From Hypericum androsaemum (lineage: Eukaryota > Streptophyta > Magnoliopsida > Malpighiales > Hypericaceae): 64,000 bases of DNA. The stretch lies in assembly GCA_963995505.1 (NCBI GenBank), contig OZ023180.1, positions 17,994,689 through 18,058,688 of the forward strand, written 5' to 3'. Below the pieces are notes generated by a model. That model was given only the letters and a program-made list of their open reading frames with translations, had not been told where the DNA came from and did not search any database. The position numbers were made by a program, and so were the translations under genes. Positions 23,110-35,010 of this stretch are shown here, one piece after another; position 1 is the stretch's first letter; every line of letters begins with the position of its first letter.

Positions 23110-23350
23110 GTAATCTGTTCTTCATTTCTTGTAATTTGTTCTTCATTTCTTGTAATTTGTTCCTCAATTCTTGTAATTTGTTCTTCATTTCTTGTAATAT
23201 GTTCTTCATTTAATATAATTTGTCTCGTACCTATTGTGTTGTCACTTCACCTTTGTCATCCACCTACACCCACACCCACAATTAATGTAATTTATCTCGT
23301 ACCTATTGTGTTGTCACTTCACCTTTGTCATCCACACACACCCACACCCA
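23110..23350. repeat. Two tandem repeats in the Harbinger remnant
   Basis: From 23110 to about 23215 a unit of about 21 bp (CTTGTAATTTGTTCTTCATTT) repeats five to six times. From about 23222 to 23350 a 73-bp unit containing CTCGTACCTATTGTGTTGTC occurs twice, ending in a CACACCCACACCC tract. These repeats lie where the bulk of the transposase gene should be. Confidence 0.85.
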
Positions 23351-23579
23351 CAATATGATAGTAGAGGATGAACGAGACACATATCTCCGTTATCATGATT
23401 CGGCTGAATTCTGTAATGAAGACGACAATGAAGAAACTTTTCAGTTCTCTACTGAACGCATCGGAAATCTATCCACATACATGACTGCTAGAGAACAACT
23501 TCGCAATAGAGAAGCTCATAACGCTTTGAAAAGTGATATAATTGAGCATATTTGGCAAAAGTTTGGAAACGATAATTAA
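23349..23579 (+). pseudogene. PIF/Harbinger transposase, C-terminal fragment
   Basis: The reading frame HNMIVEDERDTYLRY at the start and IRNREAH-like LRNREAHNALKSDIIEHIW near the end match the usual C terminus of plant Harbinger transposases. The upstream DDE domain is replaced by tandem repeats. About 75 residues remain. Confidence 0.75.
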
Positions 23580-24194
23580 TTATGTAATTTAAAATTCCTG
23601 TATTTGTAATATGAAAACTTCATATTCGTAATTTATCATTTGTACCTTAAATTATTTTTATCTAATTTAGTATTTCAATTTTTGCTTTTGTAATTTTATG
23701 ACTTAATCACAATATTTAATCGTGTTATTGAAAACATAATTATTTTCGTAATATATAATTTTAATCTAAATAAATCAGAGTAGATAATATGTGGATGAGA
23801 GAGAAATTAATAATTTATTCTGTGAACTGGGTTGCTGATGTGGGTAGAAAATATGTAAGTGGATTTGATTGGGTAGGAATTGGGTATGGAAGAGAGAGAA
23901 ATTAATAATTTATTCCGTGATCTGGATTGGATGGGTTGCTAATGATTGGATAAAATATCGTCTGACAAGATTATTAATTGAAAATTAAAAAGAAAATATG
24001 GTACTCTACCCTAGATTTGGTAGTAACGATTTGAGGATAATATAGAATTTAAAGTTTAAACCCTATTCCACCTCATACTATTATAATTTTAAAAAATTCG
24101 CTCCGATTGTTAATAAACATTGAGAACGGTTTTATACAAAAACTCATGAAATGATTGCATCCGTGGCCAATTCTCTTAACCGGCGGGATCTGGG

Positions 24195-25042
24195 GGATTT
24201 TTTCCAAAAAGACAAAAAAAACTTAAATATATTTTTAAATAGATAAAAACTTAATATAAATAAGCAAAAAATTAATTAAATTTTAAAAAAAAAATAGGAG
24301 ACGACGCACATAAGAGTCGACTCACTGACAACCATTTTGTCTATGAAAAATATAAAAGAATTCGACCCAATTAGGGGTCGACTCACTGACAACAATTTTT
24401 TTCTCACAAAAAAGTCATGTTATTCGTACATTAAATTCTGATTATTTTCTTAAATGTTGATTATTTTCTAAGTAATTTATTTATTTTAGTTGATGTTAAA
24501 GAGCTTTATTTTAGTTATTTTCTACGTTATTATTCATGTTATTCATACGAATGTTAGAGCTTTTTAATCTAGATTATATTTGTGTTATTTTCTTAAAGAC
24601 GACGTATAAATGTCGTATCTTAGACACCGGATCTGCAAAAAAATTTAACTTTTTAAATTTTAATTTTTTTTGTAAGATTTATAATAATGCAAATAAAAAT
24701 GAAATTAATTAACTCGAACAGTGATCGGGTAGGCTGACTGAAATTAAATTAGACAAATAGTTCAAAAAAATAATTAGACAAGAGTGGACCTAGTGTTAGG
24801 TCATCTCTTATATTATATTAATTTATTAGTATAATGTAAGGGAGGCGTCCTAGTGTTAGGTCGCCTCCATTATTATATATTTTTAATTAAATTGGTGTAG
24901 AGAAGAAGTCGACCCCTATGTGGGTCGTCTCCTATTTTTTTAATTTTTAATTAAATTTTTACCTATTTTGAGAATATATTAAGTTTTTGCCTATTTAGGG
25001 AATATATCTAAGTTTTTTTTGCCTATTTTGAAAAAAATTTCC
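24195..25042. mobile_element. Non-autonomous MULE related to the 36.5-46 kb element
   Basis: The arms of about 130 bp start GGATTTTTTCC and carry the AAATAGGCAAAAA phrases seen in the arms of the large MULE at 36521-45963. They are followed by AGGAGACGAC and GTCGAC blocks on both sides. The flanks GGATCTGGG and AGATCTAGA agree at six of nine positions, a possible decayed target duplication. The interior is AT-rich and non-coding. Confidence 0.65.
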
Positions 25043-25112
25043 AGATCTAGAACTCTCCTAACCTCAATCTAATTCCTATTTCAATGGGAGAAATATTGCT
25101 AATATTTTTTTG

Positions 25113-26217
25113 CAAAAAGTACACTTTAATACTTTTGGTTTAAGTCTCTTTAACTTTGATACTATGTAGTTAAAACGTATCAAACTAGTGACTGAGGATT
25201 TTACACTTTATTGATACAGACAAGCTCTTCCCTACTACGCGGTCACCTAACATGTCACGTAATCTCGGATCGACATGTGAACTAACACGTAGCTTCGACG
25301 TAGTCTATCAAAAACCTCATTAAATTTGAAATTTTTTTGCTTTTGTAGTAAATAGTTTGGACCTTTTTACTTTGATAACATGTGGTTTGAACACTTTGAA
25401 ATAGTGACTAAGGTTTAACATTTTAACACTTTAGTCACAGGAACAACCGCTGCTTGGGGGAGACACTGAAGGTATGGGTGAGCTCAAGGAGCGGATCACT
25501 CGCAGGCTCATGTAGTGGAGCACCACGCTCGCCTCAATTCCCGGTGGGAGACCGACTTCCTTGGGATGTCGACGGTGGGTAGGGCCTCGAGGATGAAAGA
25601 CCGAGTCTTCATGGCTGTTGGAGGTGGGAGGAGGATCACCAATCAGATTGTCGGGTGAGGTTTGATGGTTGGGGCAGTGGAGTTGGTGAATCTGGTCAGC
25701 CTTCTGGGTGCACGTTGAAGATAAGGGACTCATATGAAGAAGGACAGTATGGTCTTTTCAATTATATCTAACATATCTAACAATTAGACTAACTACTAAC
25801 TTAACATAACTAAGTTTATTAAAATTTCAAATATGCAAGTATTTATTATCCAAATGATAAATACAAGAAGTTTTTCGTGTCTCTAAAGTGTTAAAATATA
25901 AACTTTAGTCACTAGTTTGATGCGTTTTAAATCACATGGTATCAAAGTAAAAAAAAACTCAAACCACATAATAATAAAATGAACATTTTCCTTGTTATTG
26001 GGGTTTTGAACATCCACGTCATCAGTCGTGTGGTAGTTCACACGGTGATCCAGGTTAACGTGGCGTGTTAGGTGGCCAGACAACAAGGGAGAGGCTGTCT
26101 ATGTCACTAAAGTGTTAAAATGTCAAACCTCAATCGCTGTTTTGATGCATTTTAAACCACATAGTATCGAAGTCAAAAAGGCTCAAACCTCCGAGCATTA
26201 AAATAAACTTTTCCCTT
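25113..26217. mobile_element. TIR element, about 1.1 kb, with 330-bp arms
   Basis: The left arm (25113-25440) and right arm (25880-26217) are inverted copies. Each contains two successive ACTTTGATACTATGTGGTTT-like modules and a CACCTAACA(T/C)G block. The ends match the element at 19397-20639 (GGAAAAGTTTATTTTAAT class). The GC-rich centre (25440-25735) has an open minus-strand frame of about 100 codons, possibly a captured host fragment that I do not recognise. The element ends 115 bp before the NADKc start codon. Confidence 0.7.
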
Positions 26218-26332
26218 TTCTTGTCTTGAAAAACAAGTGAGCAGCGTCTATTCTGATGGATTCTTGCGAACTTTGCATTTTGTTCAACCTTATACAAGGA
26301 AGGATTACCATGCAACCGAAAAGGGGAAACCA

Positions 26333-29216
26333 ATGGCAAACTTAGTTTCCTTATTCGCAACATCAGATCAAGACGAAAGTTACGAGACATGCAGAAAGGT
26401 ACCCTACATTATTGATCTCTCTTGTGATGCATATGCCTGTACAGATCTTGTTAGATCTCTTCTTCTGAAGGGTCATTCATTTTCCATTAGCGTTTCATAT
26501 CTTATCTGTCAAAATGCATGGGATAATATACAATAATACCTAACCATGTAAAAAAAAAAAACCCTTCTGTTACAGATCATAGTAGCATCGTCAATCGGTC
26601 TCATCGTAGCAGCAGCAGTACATTATGGTGTAAGAAAAGCTAGGGATCGAAAGATCATCCCGCGGTTAAGACAATCCGAGTATGGACGTAGCGGGAAGCT
26701 CGAAAGGTTCCCACATTATGTAGGTAATGGAATTACAAAACCATCACGTAAAAAAATTGATCCAATTCTAGACATGAACTCATTTGTCCATTGTCGGATC
26801 ATTACATTTTTTCGTGTTCTGTCTCCGAGGGAAAAAAAATGCAGCTAGGCAAATGGGATTTGCAGACAAGAGAGAATGTCTGCATCTCTGCAAGCTTGCT
26901 GCTGAATACATTAGGAAACACGAGGATTGCGAAGAGGATATTTACTCCTTTTTCGCGGAGGAGCCTGATGCTGATTCCCTTTATGTGAAGCTGGTTGAAG
27001 AGTTTGAGAGGTGTATACTTAGCTACTTTGCTTTCCATTGGAGCCATGCAGATCTTCTGATCAGTCAGGTACTCAGAGCAATGCCGAGAAAGCAGACTTT
27101 AGTGTGTTTCGAATTGTCACAAGAACCGTGTTTCGATTTGTTGGCATCGAATTTTCAGGTGTTGAGTTTGGAAGAGCCCAAAAAGAAGCTCAAGCACATT
27201 GTCATGGCAGCAACAAGGTTAGCAAATTATTTCATTGTTGACATTTCTTCTCTTTTGGGATTTGTCAAATACTGTGACCTCCTCCTAAAACAGGGAGCAG
27301 AGATTTGAGAGGGCAACCAAGAACTTGAAGGTTGCAAGGGTGTTCAATACACTGGTGGAGGAAATGAAAGCAATGGGATTGGCATCGAACGATGATTCGC
27401 GCTGTACCGAAGTGATGGCACCGGTGGCACACAGTGACAGAAGTCCAGTTCTGCTATTCATGGGTGGAGGTATGGGAGCTGGAAAGAGCACTGTCCTCAA
27501 GGATATCCTTCAGGAGTAAGATCTTCTTTTCACCTCTAGTAATTATTTTTCTTTACTTGTAGGGAGTTACTTCCGTCAATTTGTACACGCCTTGTGCCAT
27601 CCGGGCTCGCACCCTTTGACAAGTTCTTTTATTGCTGATATTGACTCTGTAATGCAATAACATGTAGTTAGTTGGTTAGCAAGGACAAGAATGCAATTAT
27701 AACCTCAAGTATCTCTTGTCTGAACAATAAACAGGCCATTCTGGGCAGGAGCTGCTGGAAATGCAGTGATCATCGAGGCGGATGCTTTCAAAGAATCAGA
27801 TGTTCTTTTCAAGGCCCTTAGCACCACAGGCCATGATGATATGATCAAGACAGCTGAATTTGTTAGACACTCCCTCTCTCTTTACTAATTAATCCATATT
27901 CACGTTTCAGCCTGTTATATAATGTGGTAGATTCTGATCTTTCTTAGTTTTGAAAGTTAGATATCAACGAGTTACTCTGACGATGATTTTTTACGATTTA
28001 ACCTTCTGATTGAATTACGCAGCATGCATATCAGAGAACAAGTTAGCAGCATCAGTTGCAAGATAAGAAATTGCATATGTTAGAAATTACATTTTTGTCA
28101 CAAATTCTTTTCCAAACAGGTCCACCAATCGTCTACAGATGCAGCTTCTTCACTATTGGTGACTGCTCTAAATGAAGGACGGGATGTGATTATGGATGGT
28201 ACACTTTCTTGGCTACCCTTTGTTGTTCAAACTATAACGATGGCGAGAAATGTCCATCGTCGACGTTACCGGATGGGAGCAGGGTACAGAGTGGGTGCAA
28301 ATGGAAATGTGATAGAGAGCTACTGGCAGCAAATAGATGAAGAACAACCTCTACTGGAAGGAAACAAGAAAAGAAAACCATACAGGATAGAGTTGGTTGG
28401 GGTTGTTTGTGATGCTTATCTTGCTGTTGTAAGAGGCATAAGGTACTACACCAACCATTAATTCATAGGAAAAATTCATGTTCGTACCTTGTAGTTTGAC
28501 GCTTTTTTGACCAAGTAGCACGTAATTTTTGTCTTTTTTTTATGATAGAGATTTCCTAAATTTGCGCGTTTAGTACATTTTATGTCACTAAAAATGTGCA
28601 TTAAGGAAATCTTTGTCACCAAAGAAGACAAAACGAAACCATAGAATACTTAGTCAAAGGTACTAAAGTCAACTTTTTTCCTAAATCTTATCATTGAGTT
28701 CCAAAACTATAGTTGTGAAGTTTCACTGCACATACCAATTGCAGGAGAGCTGTAATGTGCAGACGGGCGGTGAGGGTTCAATCTCAACTGAAGTCACACA
28801 AGAGATTTGCAAATGCATTTCCAACTTACTGCAACCTTGTTGATAATGCGAGGTTGTACTGCACCAATGCATTAGAAGGACCACCAAAGGTATGTACGCA
28901 TGCCATAGCCGTTGCGCACCAACCCGCGTAGTTAATTTTCATGATCGTGGTCCTAACACTGCTGTCGCATATTTAGTTGATAGGATGGAAGGACAGAGAG
29001 AGGACATTGTTGGTGGATCCAGAGGAAATAGACTGTATAAAGAGGGTGGCTAGGCTGAACGAAGAAGCCGAGTCGATATACCAGTTGTACAAGTCGCCAA
29101 ACCCAGCTCGTTCGGCCGGTTCAATTTGGAAAGACATTGTACTATCACCAACAAGACTCAATATACAAAAGGAGTTGAAGTATTCTATCCAAAAAGTTGA
29201 AAGATCCAAATCATAA
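26333..29216 (+). CDS. NADKc: Calmodulin-dependent NAD kinase (NADKc) homologue
   Basis: Eight exons join in frame: 26333-26398, 26576-26723, 26845-27217, 27294-27515, 27735-27861, 28120-28442, 28745-28889 and 28977-29216. They give 547 residues. A membrane segment (residues 23-40, IIVASSIGLIVAAAVHYG) is followed by a helical region. A zeta-toxin-like P-loop kinase domain has Walker A GGGMGAGKST at 253-262, IIEADAFKESD, and VIMDGTLSW in exon 6. Arabidopsis NADKc has this layout: it phosphorylates NAD+ to NADP+ when Ca2+/calmodulin binds near its N terminus. The first exon (22 codons) is the least certain part; it was chosen for its ATG, its good donor and its in-frame junction. Despite the toxin-like fold, the family is a plant metabolic kinase. 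Confidence 0.87.
28467..28682. mobile_element. MITE in intron 6 of the NADKc homologue
   Basis: About 216 bp. The left end GGAAAAATTCATGTTCGTAC and the right end (complement GGAAAAAAGTTGACTTTAGT) are inverted, and the matching arms meet near the middle. The ends resemble the elements at 19397 and 25113. No target duplication is clear. Confidence 0.65.
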
Positions 29217-29505
29217 TGTTGCCTCTCTAGCAAGCTCAAAGTTTCATGTCTCTTCAAATTAAGAAGAGTTCAAAATGTTGGGAAGCAGGTTTTCTGTCTT
29301 TGGTTCTGCTTAGGGCTGAATTACATTTTACCTCTAAATGTGTAATGGATGCATGTGAACTTGTTTATTATACTTTCTTAATTTTTTGTATTCTTTTACC
29401 CTCTCTTGTCATAGGCTACTGGGAACATGAGAAACTAGTGATTAAAGATAATAAACTGCAGAATGATTCCTGATTTCCAAAAGCGACTTACTCATTAGAC
29501 ATAAG
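29217..29505. other. 3' flank of the NADKc homologue
   Basis: Presumed 3' untranslated sequence; no other gene is seen. ATAAG at 29501-29505 is the left target duplication of the Copia element. Confidence 0.5.
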
Positions 29506-30474
29506 TGTTGTTTCGGAGGGTTGGTGTACTTGATTAGGATCTACTTCAGTCGAGGCAAGTGTTGGACACTTTCTCCGTAAGACGAGATTGCCCCGTATAT
29601 TTCAGTCGAGGCAAGTGCGGTATGGTCTTCGGCAATCGTCCCCAAGATACAACGACTGTTTAGGGCATTTCCAAGAACGTTGCACACGTATCTCGAAACT
29701 TTCGGGCGAACCCTTATATACCCAGAACTTTCGGACTCTTTTCTAAGTGAAGAACGGGGGGAGAGGAGAAGACAACAATGCTAGGAGGTGCACTTGCTGC
29801 TGGGATGAGAATTCTGGCAGGGGGCAGGCCTATTTATAGGCTGGAGGCAGCAGGCTGACTGGCTGCGCTCGTGGCCCTTCGGTGGCTTCAGGATCCTTCC
29901 AGGCGCGCCAGGCTGCGCTCGTAGCCCTTCGGTGGCTTCTGGATCCTTCCAGGCGCGCCAGGCTGCGCTCGTAGCCCTTTGGTGGCTTCTAGATCCTTCC
30001 AGGCGCGCCCAGGCTGCGCTGGCGCCCTTTCGTGATGGATTTCGCAGCCCTTCGGCCTTCTGGAAGTCTCCCGGACTTTCTAGCCTGTCGTGCCTCTTCG
30101 GCGGCCAACCTGAAGGCGCTCGCAGCTCCTCGTCACTTCGGTAGCTGCGCAGCTGCCTCCGGACCCGGGCAAAATATTTAAGGCTCCTCGCGACGATGCG
30201 CACGTGCGAAGTGCCAAGTGCGCCACAAAGCGCCCATTGCGACCTGCGTCCAATGCGCCATGCGCAAACGCACGTCCTCGCAGGCAGCTAGCGGTGAATC
30301 AGCCTCTTAGGAAGTCAATCAAGTTGAGAGGCAAGGAGGGAAATTCCTTATAAACAAGGAAATCCTCCTTGCTCTATTCAATGTGGGATTGCAACCTTCC
30401 ATCTCCCTTTTGGGCCTTTCCTTTGGGCCTTTCCATTATTGGGCTTGCATTGAATTTTTCATTCAAACCCAACA
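29506..30474 (-). repeat. 3' LTR of the Copia element (969 bp)
   Basis: It matches the right LTR across its length but is about 200 bp longer. It has extra copies of a roughly 50-bp tandem unit (GCTCGTAGCCCTTCGGTGGC, about 29860-30010) and additional segments near 29600, 29830 and 30020-30120. Confidence 0.9.
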
Positions 30475-31017
30475 ATCCCCCACATGAATGATGATTAATG
30501 CATGCATACTCTAATCGAAAGTTCTGACGTGTTATTATTGCATCGAGATAGATAGCTTGCGGCTTTGAACCTTCTGTAGTAATATGTTATCGGATTTACT
30601 CGCTGCTCGGTGAACGCGATGTTTTGAACCGTCAGCTTTTGGTATATACCAAGACAATATCATTTACACAATAATAACCCTAGTATATTTAGGTTCTCAC
30701 GTTGTGTCCGTTTCGGCCATGGACCGTATCTTGGATTCATAAGTGTTTTTCCCATTTGAAGCGGCCTCACTTCACACTTACATAGGTGATCTCCTATCAG
30801 GAGTATCCTGCCATACTCTACCTTAATCAAGGTATAGGAATTATTAAAAGCGTAATGCTTAACCTTACCACACCTCTGCAGGTTAATACTTGGGCAGCTT
30901 CTGAGAATGAGATAGGTTCCAGGTGATTAACTGAACCCTCTATAACTTAGTTGTCTCATTGAACCAAGTTTGTGGGATCTCCACTCATCATGGTTGAGTT
31001 ACCGCTATGGACGTTCT

Positions 31018-31440
31018 TTAGTGTATGGATTTTAATCCCATTCCCCTTACTGCGTTGTACATTTGATCTCTATTGATTCCTTTCGTAAAAGGATCAGCTA
31101 AGTTGTCCTTGGACTTTACATAATTAATGGTGATCACCCCACTAGAGATCAATTGTCTAACGGTATTGTGTCTCCGACGGATATGTCGAGATTTTCCGTT
31201 GTACAATGTACTTTGTGCTCTCCCGATTGCAGACATGCTATCACAATGTATCAATACGGGAGGTACTGGTTTGCTCCAGTACGGAATATCCTCTAGGAAG
31301 TTTCTGAGCCATTCAGCTTCTTCCCCAGCTTTGTCTAATGCTATAAACTCTGACTCCATGGTGGATCGAGCTATGCACGTTTGTTTAGAGGACTTCCAAA
31401 ACACAGCTCCTCCTCCTATGGTGAATATGTATCCACTCGT
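31018..31440 (-). pseudogene. Copia RNase H domain, out of frame with RT
   Basis: The frame [19 protein letters not shown] followed by [13 protein letters not shown] is the Copia RNase H region. It lies in a different frame from the upstream RT, which runs into nonsense after LEGYSDQTG near 31440. One small indel explains this. Confidence 0.85.
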
Positions 31441-33662
31441 GGATTTGGAGTCCTTAGTGTCCGATATCCAGTTTGGTCACTGTATCCTTCTAATACAGCT
31501 GGATATTTAGCATAATGTATGCCATAGTTTATGGTATATTTTAAATACCGTAAAACCCTTTCCAGAGCTAGCCAGTGATCCTTCCCTGGATTACTTGTGA
31601 ATCTACTAAGCTTACTAACTGAGTACGCAATATCGGGACGAGTGCACTTTGTTAAATACATTAAACTCCCGATAATTTGCGCATACTTTAGTTGAGATAC
31701 AGGGTCCCCTCGATTCTTGGCTAAGTGTAGATTCAAATCTACTGGAGTCTTAACCGGAGGTTTGTCAAAAACTTCAAATTTCTTGAGCACGCTTTCCACG
31801 TAGTGGGATTGCGTCAAAATAATTTCGTCAGCTTTCCTAAAAAAATTTATTCCTAGTATGACGTCTGCCAGACCCATATCTTTCATATCAAAGTGATTCT
31901 TTAACATGTTCTTAGTTTTCATAATAACCTCTTTATTGCTTCCCGTAATTAATAAGTCATCTACGTAGAGACATACAATTACGTAAGCTTCAGGTGTGCC
32001 TTTAATGTAAACACATTTATCGCACTCACTGATCTTAAATCCATTCGACAGCATTGTTCTGTCAAATTTCTCGTGCCACTGTTTCGGCGCTTGTTTTAGC
32101 CCGTATAGTGACTTGACTAGTCTACACACTTTATGCTCTTGACCGGGAGCCACAAACCCTTCAGGTTGCTCCATGTATATCTCCTCTTCCAGTTCTCCAT
32201 TTAGGAAAGCTGTTTTTACGTCCATTTGGTAGATCTCGAGGTTATAGAGTGCTGCAACAGCTATGAGTACTCTAATTGATGTGATTCTTGTGACCGGTGA
32301 ATACGTGTCAAAGAAATCATATCCCTCCTTCTGTTTGAACCCCTTAGCTACCAATCGAGCTTTGTACTTGTCGATTGATCCATCAGCTTTATATTTCCTT
32401 TTTAGGATCCACCTGCATCCCAAAGATTTGCAGCCCGGTGGGAGATCCACGATTTCCCACGTGTGGTTTTGCATAATGGATTCTATCTCACTATTGATAG
32501 CTTCCTTCCAGAGAGGAGCATCTGGACTGGACAATGCCTCTTGAATTGTCCTGGGTTCATTTTCTAACGCATAGGTTAGATAATCTGGACCGAACGATTT
32601 AGTTATCTTCGTCCGTTTACTACGTCTAGGTTCATCATCTTTTTTATTTGACCCTTGCGTAGTCTTGTAAGCCCTTTTCTTCGGACTTGCTTCCTTTCTT
32701 TCCTTATTAGGAAAGCTATCTTCAAAAAATGTTGCGTTCCTTGATTCTATGACCATTCCCGTGTTTATCTCAGGGTTTTCAGATTTATACACCAAGAATC
32801 GATAAGCACTACTATTTTGCGCATATCCGATAATGATGCAATCAATGGTCTTGGGTCCTATTCTCACCTGTTTAGGCTTAGGTACTTCGACCTTTGCTAG
32901 GCACCCCCACACTTTAAGGTAACCGTAGGAAGGCTTCCTTCCTTTCCATAGTTCATATGGGGTTTTATCCCTTTTCTTGTGTGGCAATTTGTTTAGAATG
33001 TGGTTAGCTAAGAGCACAGCTTTCCCCCACGTGTTCTGGGGTAAGCCCGAGCTAATCAACATAGCGTTCATCATCTCCTTAAGAGTTCGATTTTTGCATT
33101 CAGCTACGCCATTCGATTGAGGTGAGTATGGAGCAGTCGTCTGATGAATAATGCCATGTTCTTGACAGAATTTCTCAAACGGAGCTACATATTCTCCTCC
33201 TCGATCACTTCGGATCATTTTGATTTTCACGCTGAGTTGATTTTCAACCTCATTCTTATATCTCTTAAAAGTATCAAGAGCTTCGTCTTTGCCCTTTAGG
33301 AGATATACGTAACAGTATCTCGTGCAATCATCGATAAACGTGATAAAGTATTTCTTCCCGCCTTTAGTTTGCACGTGTTTCATATCGCAAGTGTCCGTAT
33401 GAATTAACTCTAAAGGCATAGTACTTCTTTCCACCGAATGGAAAGGTGCTTTGGTCATTTTAGCCTCCACACATACTTCACATTTATCGGATGGGTTGAA
33501 CTCTAGATTCGGTAATAAATTTAAACTTACTAACTTTCTTAGCGAGTTTAGATTTACGTGTCCTAATCTACCATGCCATAAATTAGAACACTCGGCCAAG
33601 TAAGAAGAAGCGTTAACTTTATTTTCACCGTTAATGGTGCGATGTACAGTTATTACATTCAT
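31416..33662 (-). pseudogene. Copia pol: integrase and reverse transcriptase
   Basis: An open frame of 748 codons. The integrase zinc-binding region ([10 protein letters not shown]) and core ([13 protein letters not shown], then SDRGGEY and [10 protein letters not shown]) come first. The reverse transcriptase follows ([20 protein letters not shown], then [11 protein letters not shown]). The frame is closed at both ends by frameshifts, so gag-pol is split in three. The domains themselves look well preserved. Confidence 0.93.
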
Positions 33663-33780
33663 CTTAAACAGCCCCTTTCTAGGTAACCCTTTCCTATGAA
33701 TTGACCCGCTTTGGTCAGTACAAACTTATCAGCCTCAAATACAAGCTTAAGACCGGCTTTGCTTAACAGTGAGCCTGAGA

Positions 33781-34896
33781 CTAAGTTCTTGCGGATGTCC
33801 GGGACATCATCACATCCTTGAGGGTCAGCTCCTTTCCTGAGGTCAGCTTCAGGACCACCTTACCCAGACCGACGATCTTGGACGTTGCAGAGTTTCCCAT
33901 GAACAGCTTTCGGCCGGTGATCGGGATATAGTTCAAGAACATCTCCTTGTCCGAGCAGACGTAGCGGGTAGCTCCTGTGTCCACGAACCACTCTCTCGGA
34001 TTGTCTACCAGGTTGGCTTCAAACACCACGGCTGACAGATCCATCTGGGACAGGTCTTCAGCCAGGTTAACCTTTCCTTGGTCGTCCTTCTTCGGCTGGC
34101 GACAGTCCTTAGCCATGTGTCCGGGTTTGCCGCAGTTGTAGCAGTCGCCCTTGATCTTCTTTTTCTTCTTGGGCTCTTGCTTCTCCTGCTTATCCCCGGA
34201 CTTCTTCCTCTTCTTGCTACCTTTTCCCTCGGCGAGGTGCACGGTGGTCTCGGGGTTGGCCTTGCCTTGCTTGACTTCGGACTTTCGGTTGTCTTCCTCG
34301 ATCCTAAGTCTCACGATCAGGTCTTCTAGGCCTATGTCCTTCCTCTTGTGCTTGAGGTAGCTCTTGAAGTCCTTCCAGAGCAGGGGGAGCTTCTCGATCA
34401 TCGCAGCTTCTTGGAAGGACTCGCTGAGTTGCATCCCTTCGGCTTGGATCTCGTGAAGGATCAGCTGCAACTCCTGCACTTGGTCGATGACCTTCTTGGA
34501 GTCCACCATCTTGAAGTCGAGGAATCGTCCGACGATGAATTTCTTCATCCCGGCATCCTCCGTTTTGTACTTCTTCTCGAGTGAACTCCACAGCTCCTTA
34601 GCGGTCTTAGCTTCCGCGTAGACGTTGTAGAGCATGTCGTCTAGTCCATTCAGGACGTAGTTCCAGCATAGGAAGTCGCTGTGACTCCATGCATCGAGGG
34701 CGTTGATCTTCTGTTGATCTGCCTCATTTTCCGCCATCTTCGGAGCCTCTTCCTTCAAGAATCGGACCAGGTTGAGCGTCGTCAGGTAGAACAACATCTT
34801 CTGTTGCCACCTCTTGAACTCGGTACCGTTGAACTTGGCCGGCCTTTCGGCGTGGACAGTTCCCGGGACCGCTGGTGCTGAGCTTGTCGATGCCAT
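33781..34896 (-). pseudogene. Copia gag and protease start
   Basis: From the ATG at 34896 ([10 protein letters not shown]) the frame encodes a gag with a CCHC zinc knuckle, [14 protein letters not shown]. The protease motif [12 protein letters not shown] follows. The frame ends near 33781 in nonsense (MMSRTSART) about 120 bp before pol resumes. Codon use is much more GC-rich than in pol. Confidence 0.9.
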
Positions 34897-34906
34897 CTTC
34901 AAGTAC

Positions 34907-35010
34907 ACAATCTCGTCTTACGATTGTTGTTTCGGAGGGTTGGTGTACTTGATTAGGATCTACTTCAGTCGAGGCAAGTGTTGGATACTTTCTCCGTAAG
35001 ACGAGATTGT
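34907..35010 (-). other. Inverted repeat at the LTR / primer-site junction
   Basis: CGTAAGACGAGATTGT lies two bases inside the 5' LTR on the internal side (minus strand, 34922-34907), where the primer-binding site should be. Its exact 16-base complement lies inside the LTR at 34995-35010. The transcript could form a 16-bp stem with a 72-nt loop. Confidence 0.8.

Larger units (their letters stand above)
21688..24135 (+). mobile_element. Decayed PIF/Harbinger element
   Basis: This region contains the two hallmark ORFs of PIF/Harbinger elements in order: a SANT/NAM-associated ORF1 and the C-terminal end of the DDE transposase. Weakly similar inverted ends may be ACTACTCACAGTAG on the left (about 21692) and CATTGAGAACGGT on the right (about 24118). 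The 3-bp target duplication was not resolved, so the limits are approximate. The catalytic part of the transposase is missing, so the element is non-autonomous. Confidence 0.6.

Noticed and set aside
23012..23209. A minus-strand frame with KNKLQEM heptads resembling a coiled coil
   Set aside because: It is the reverse reading of a 21-bp tandem repeat.
27463..27492. Zeta-toxin as a toxin-antitoxin gene
   Set aside because: The P-loop belongs to an eight-exon plant gene with the NADKc layout and no antitoxin partner.
34078..34591. Leu-rich plus-strand frames and a second minus frame over Copia gag
   Set aside because: They are alternate-frame readings of the GC-rich gag gene.
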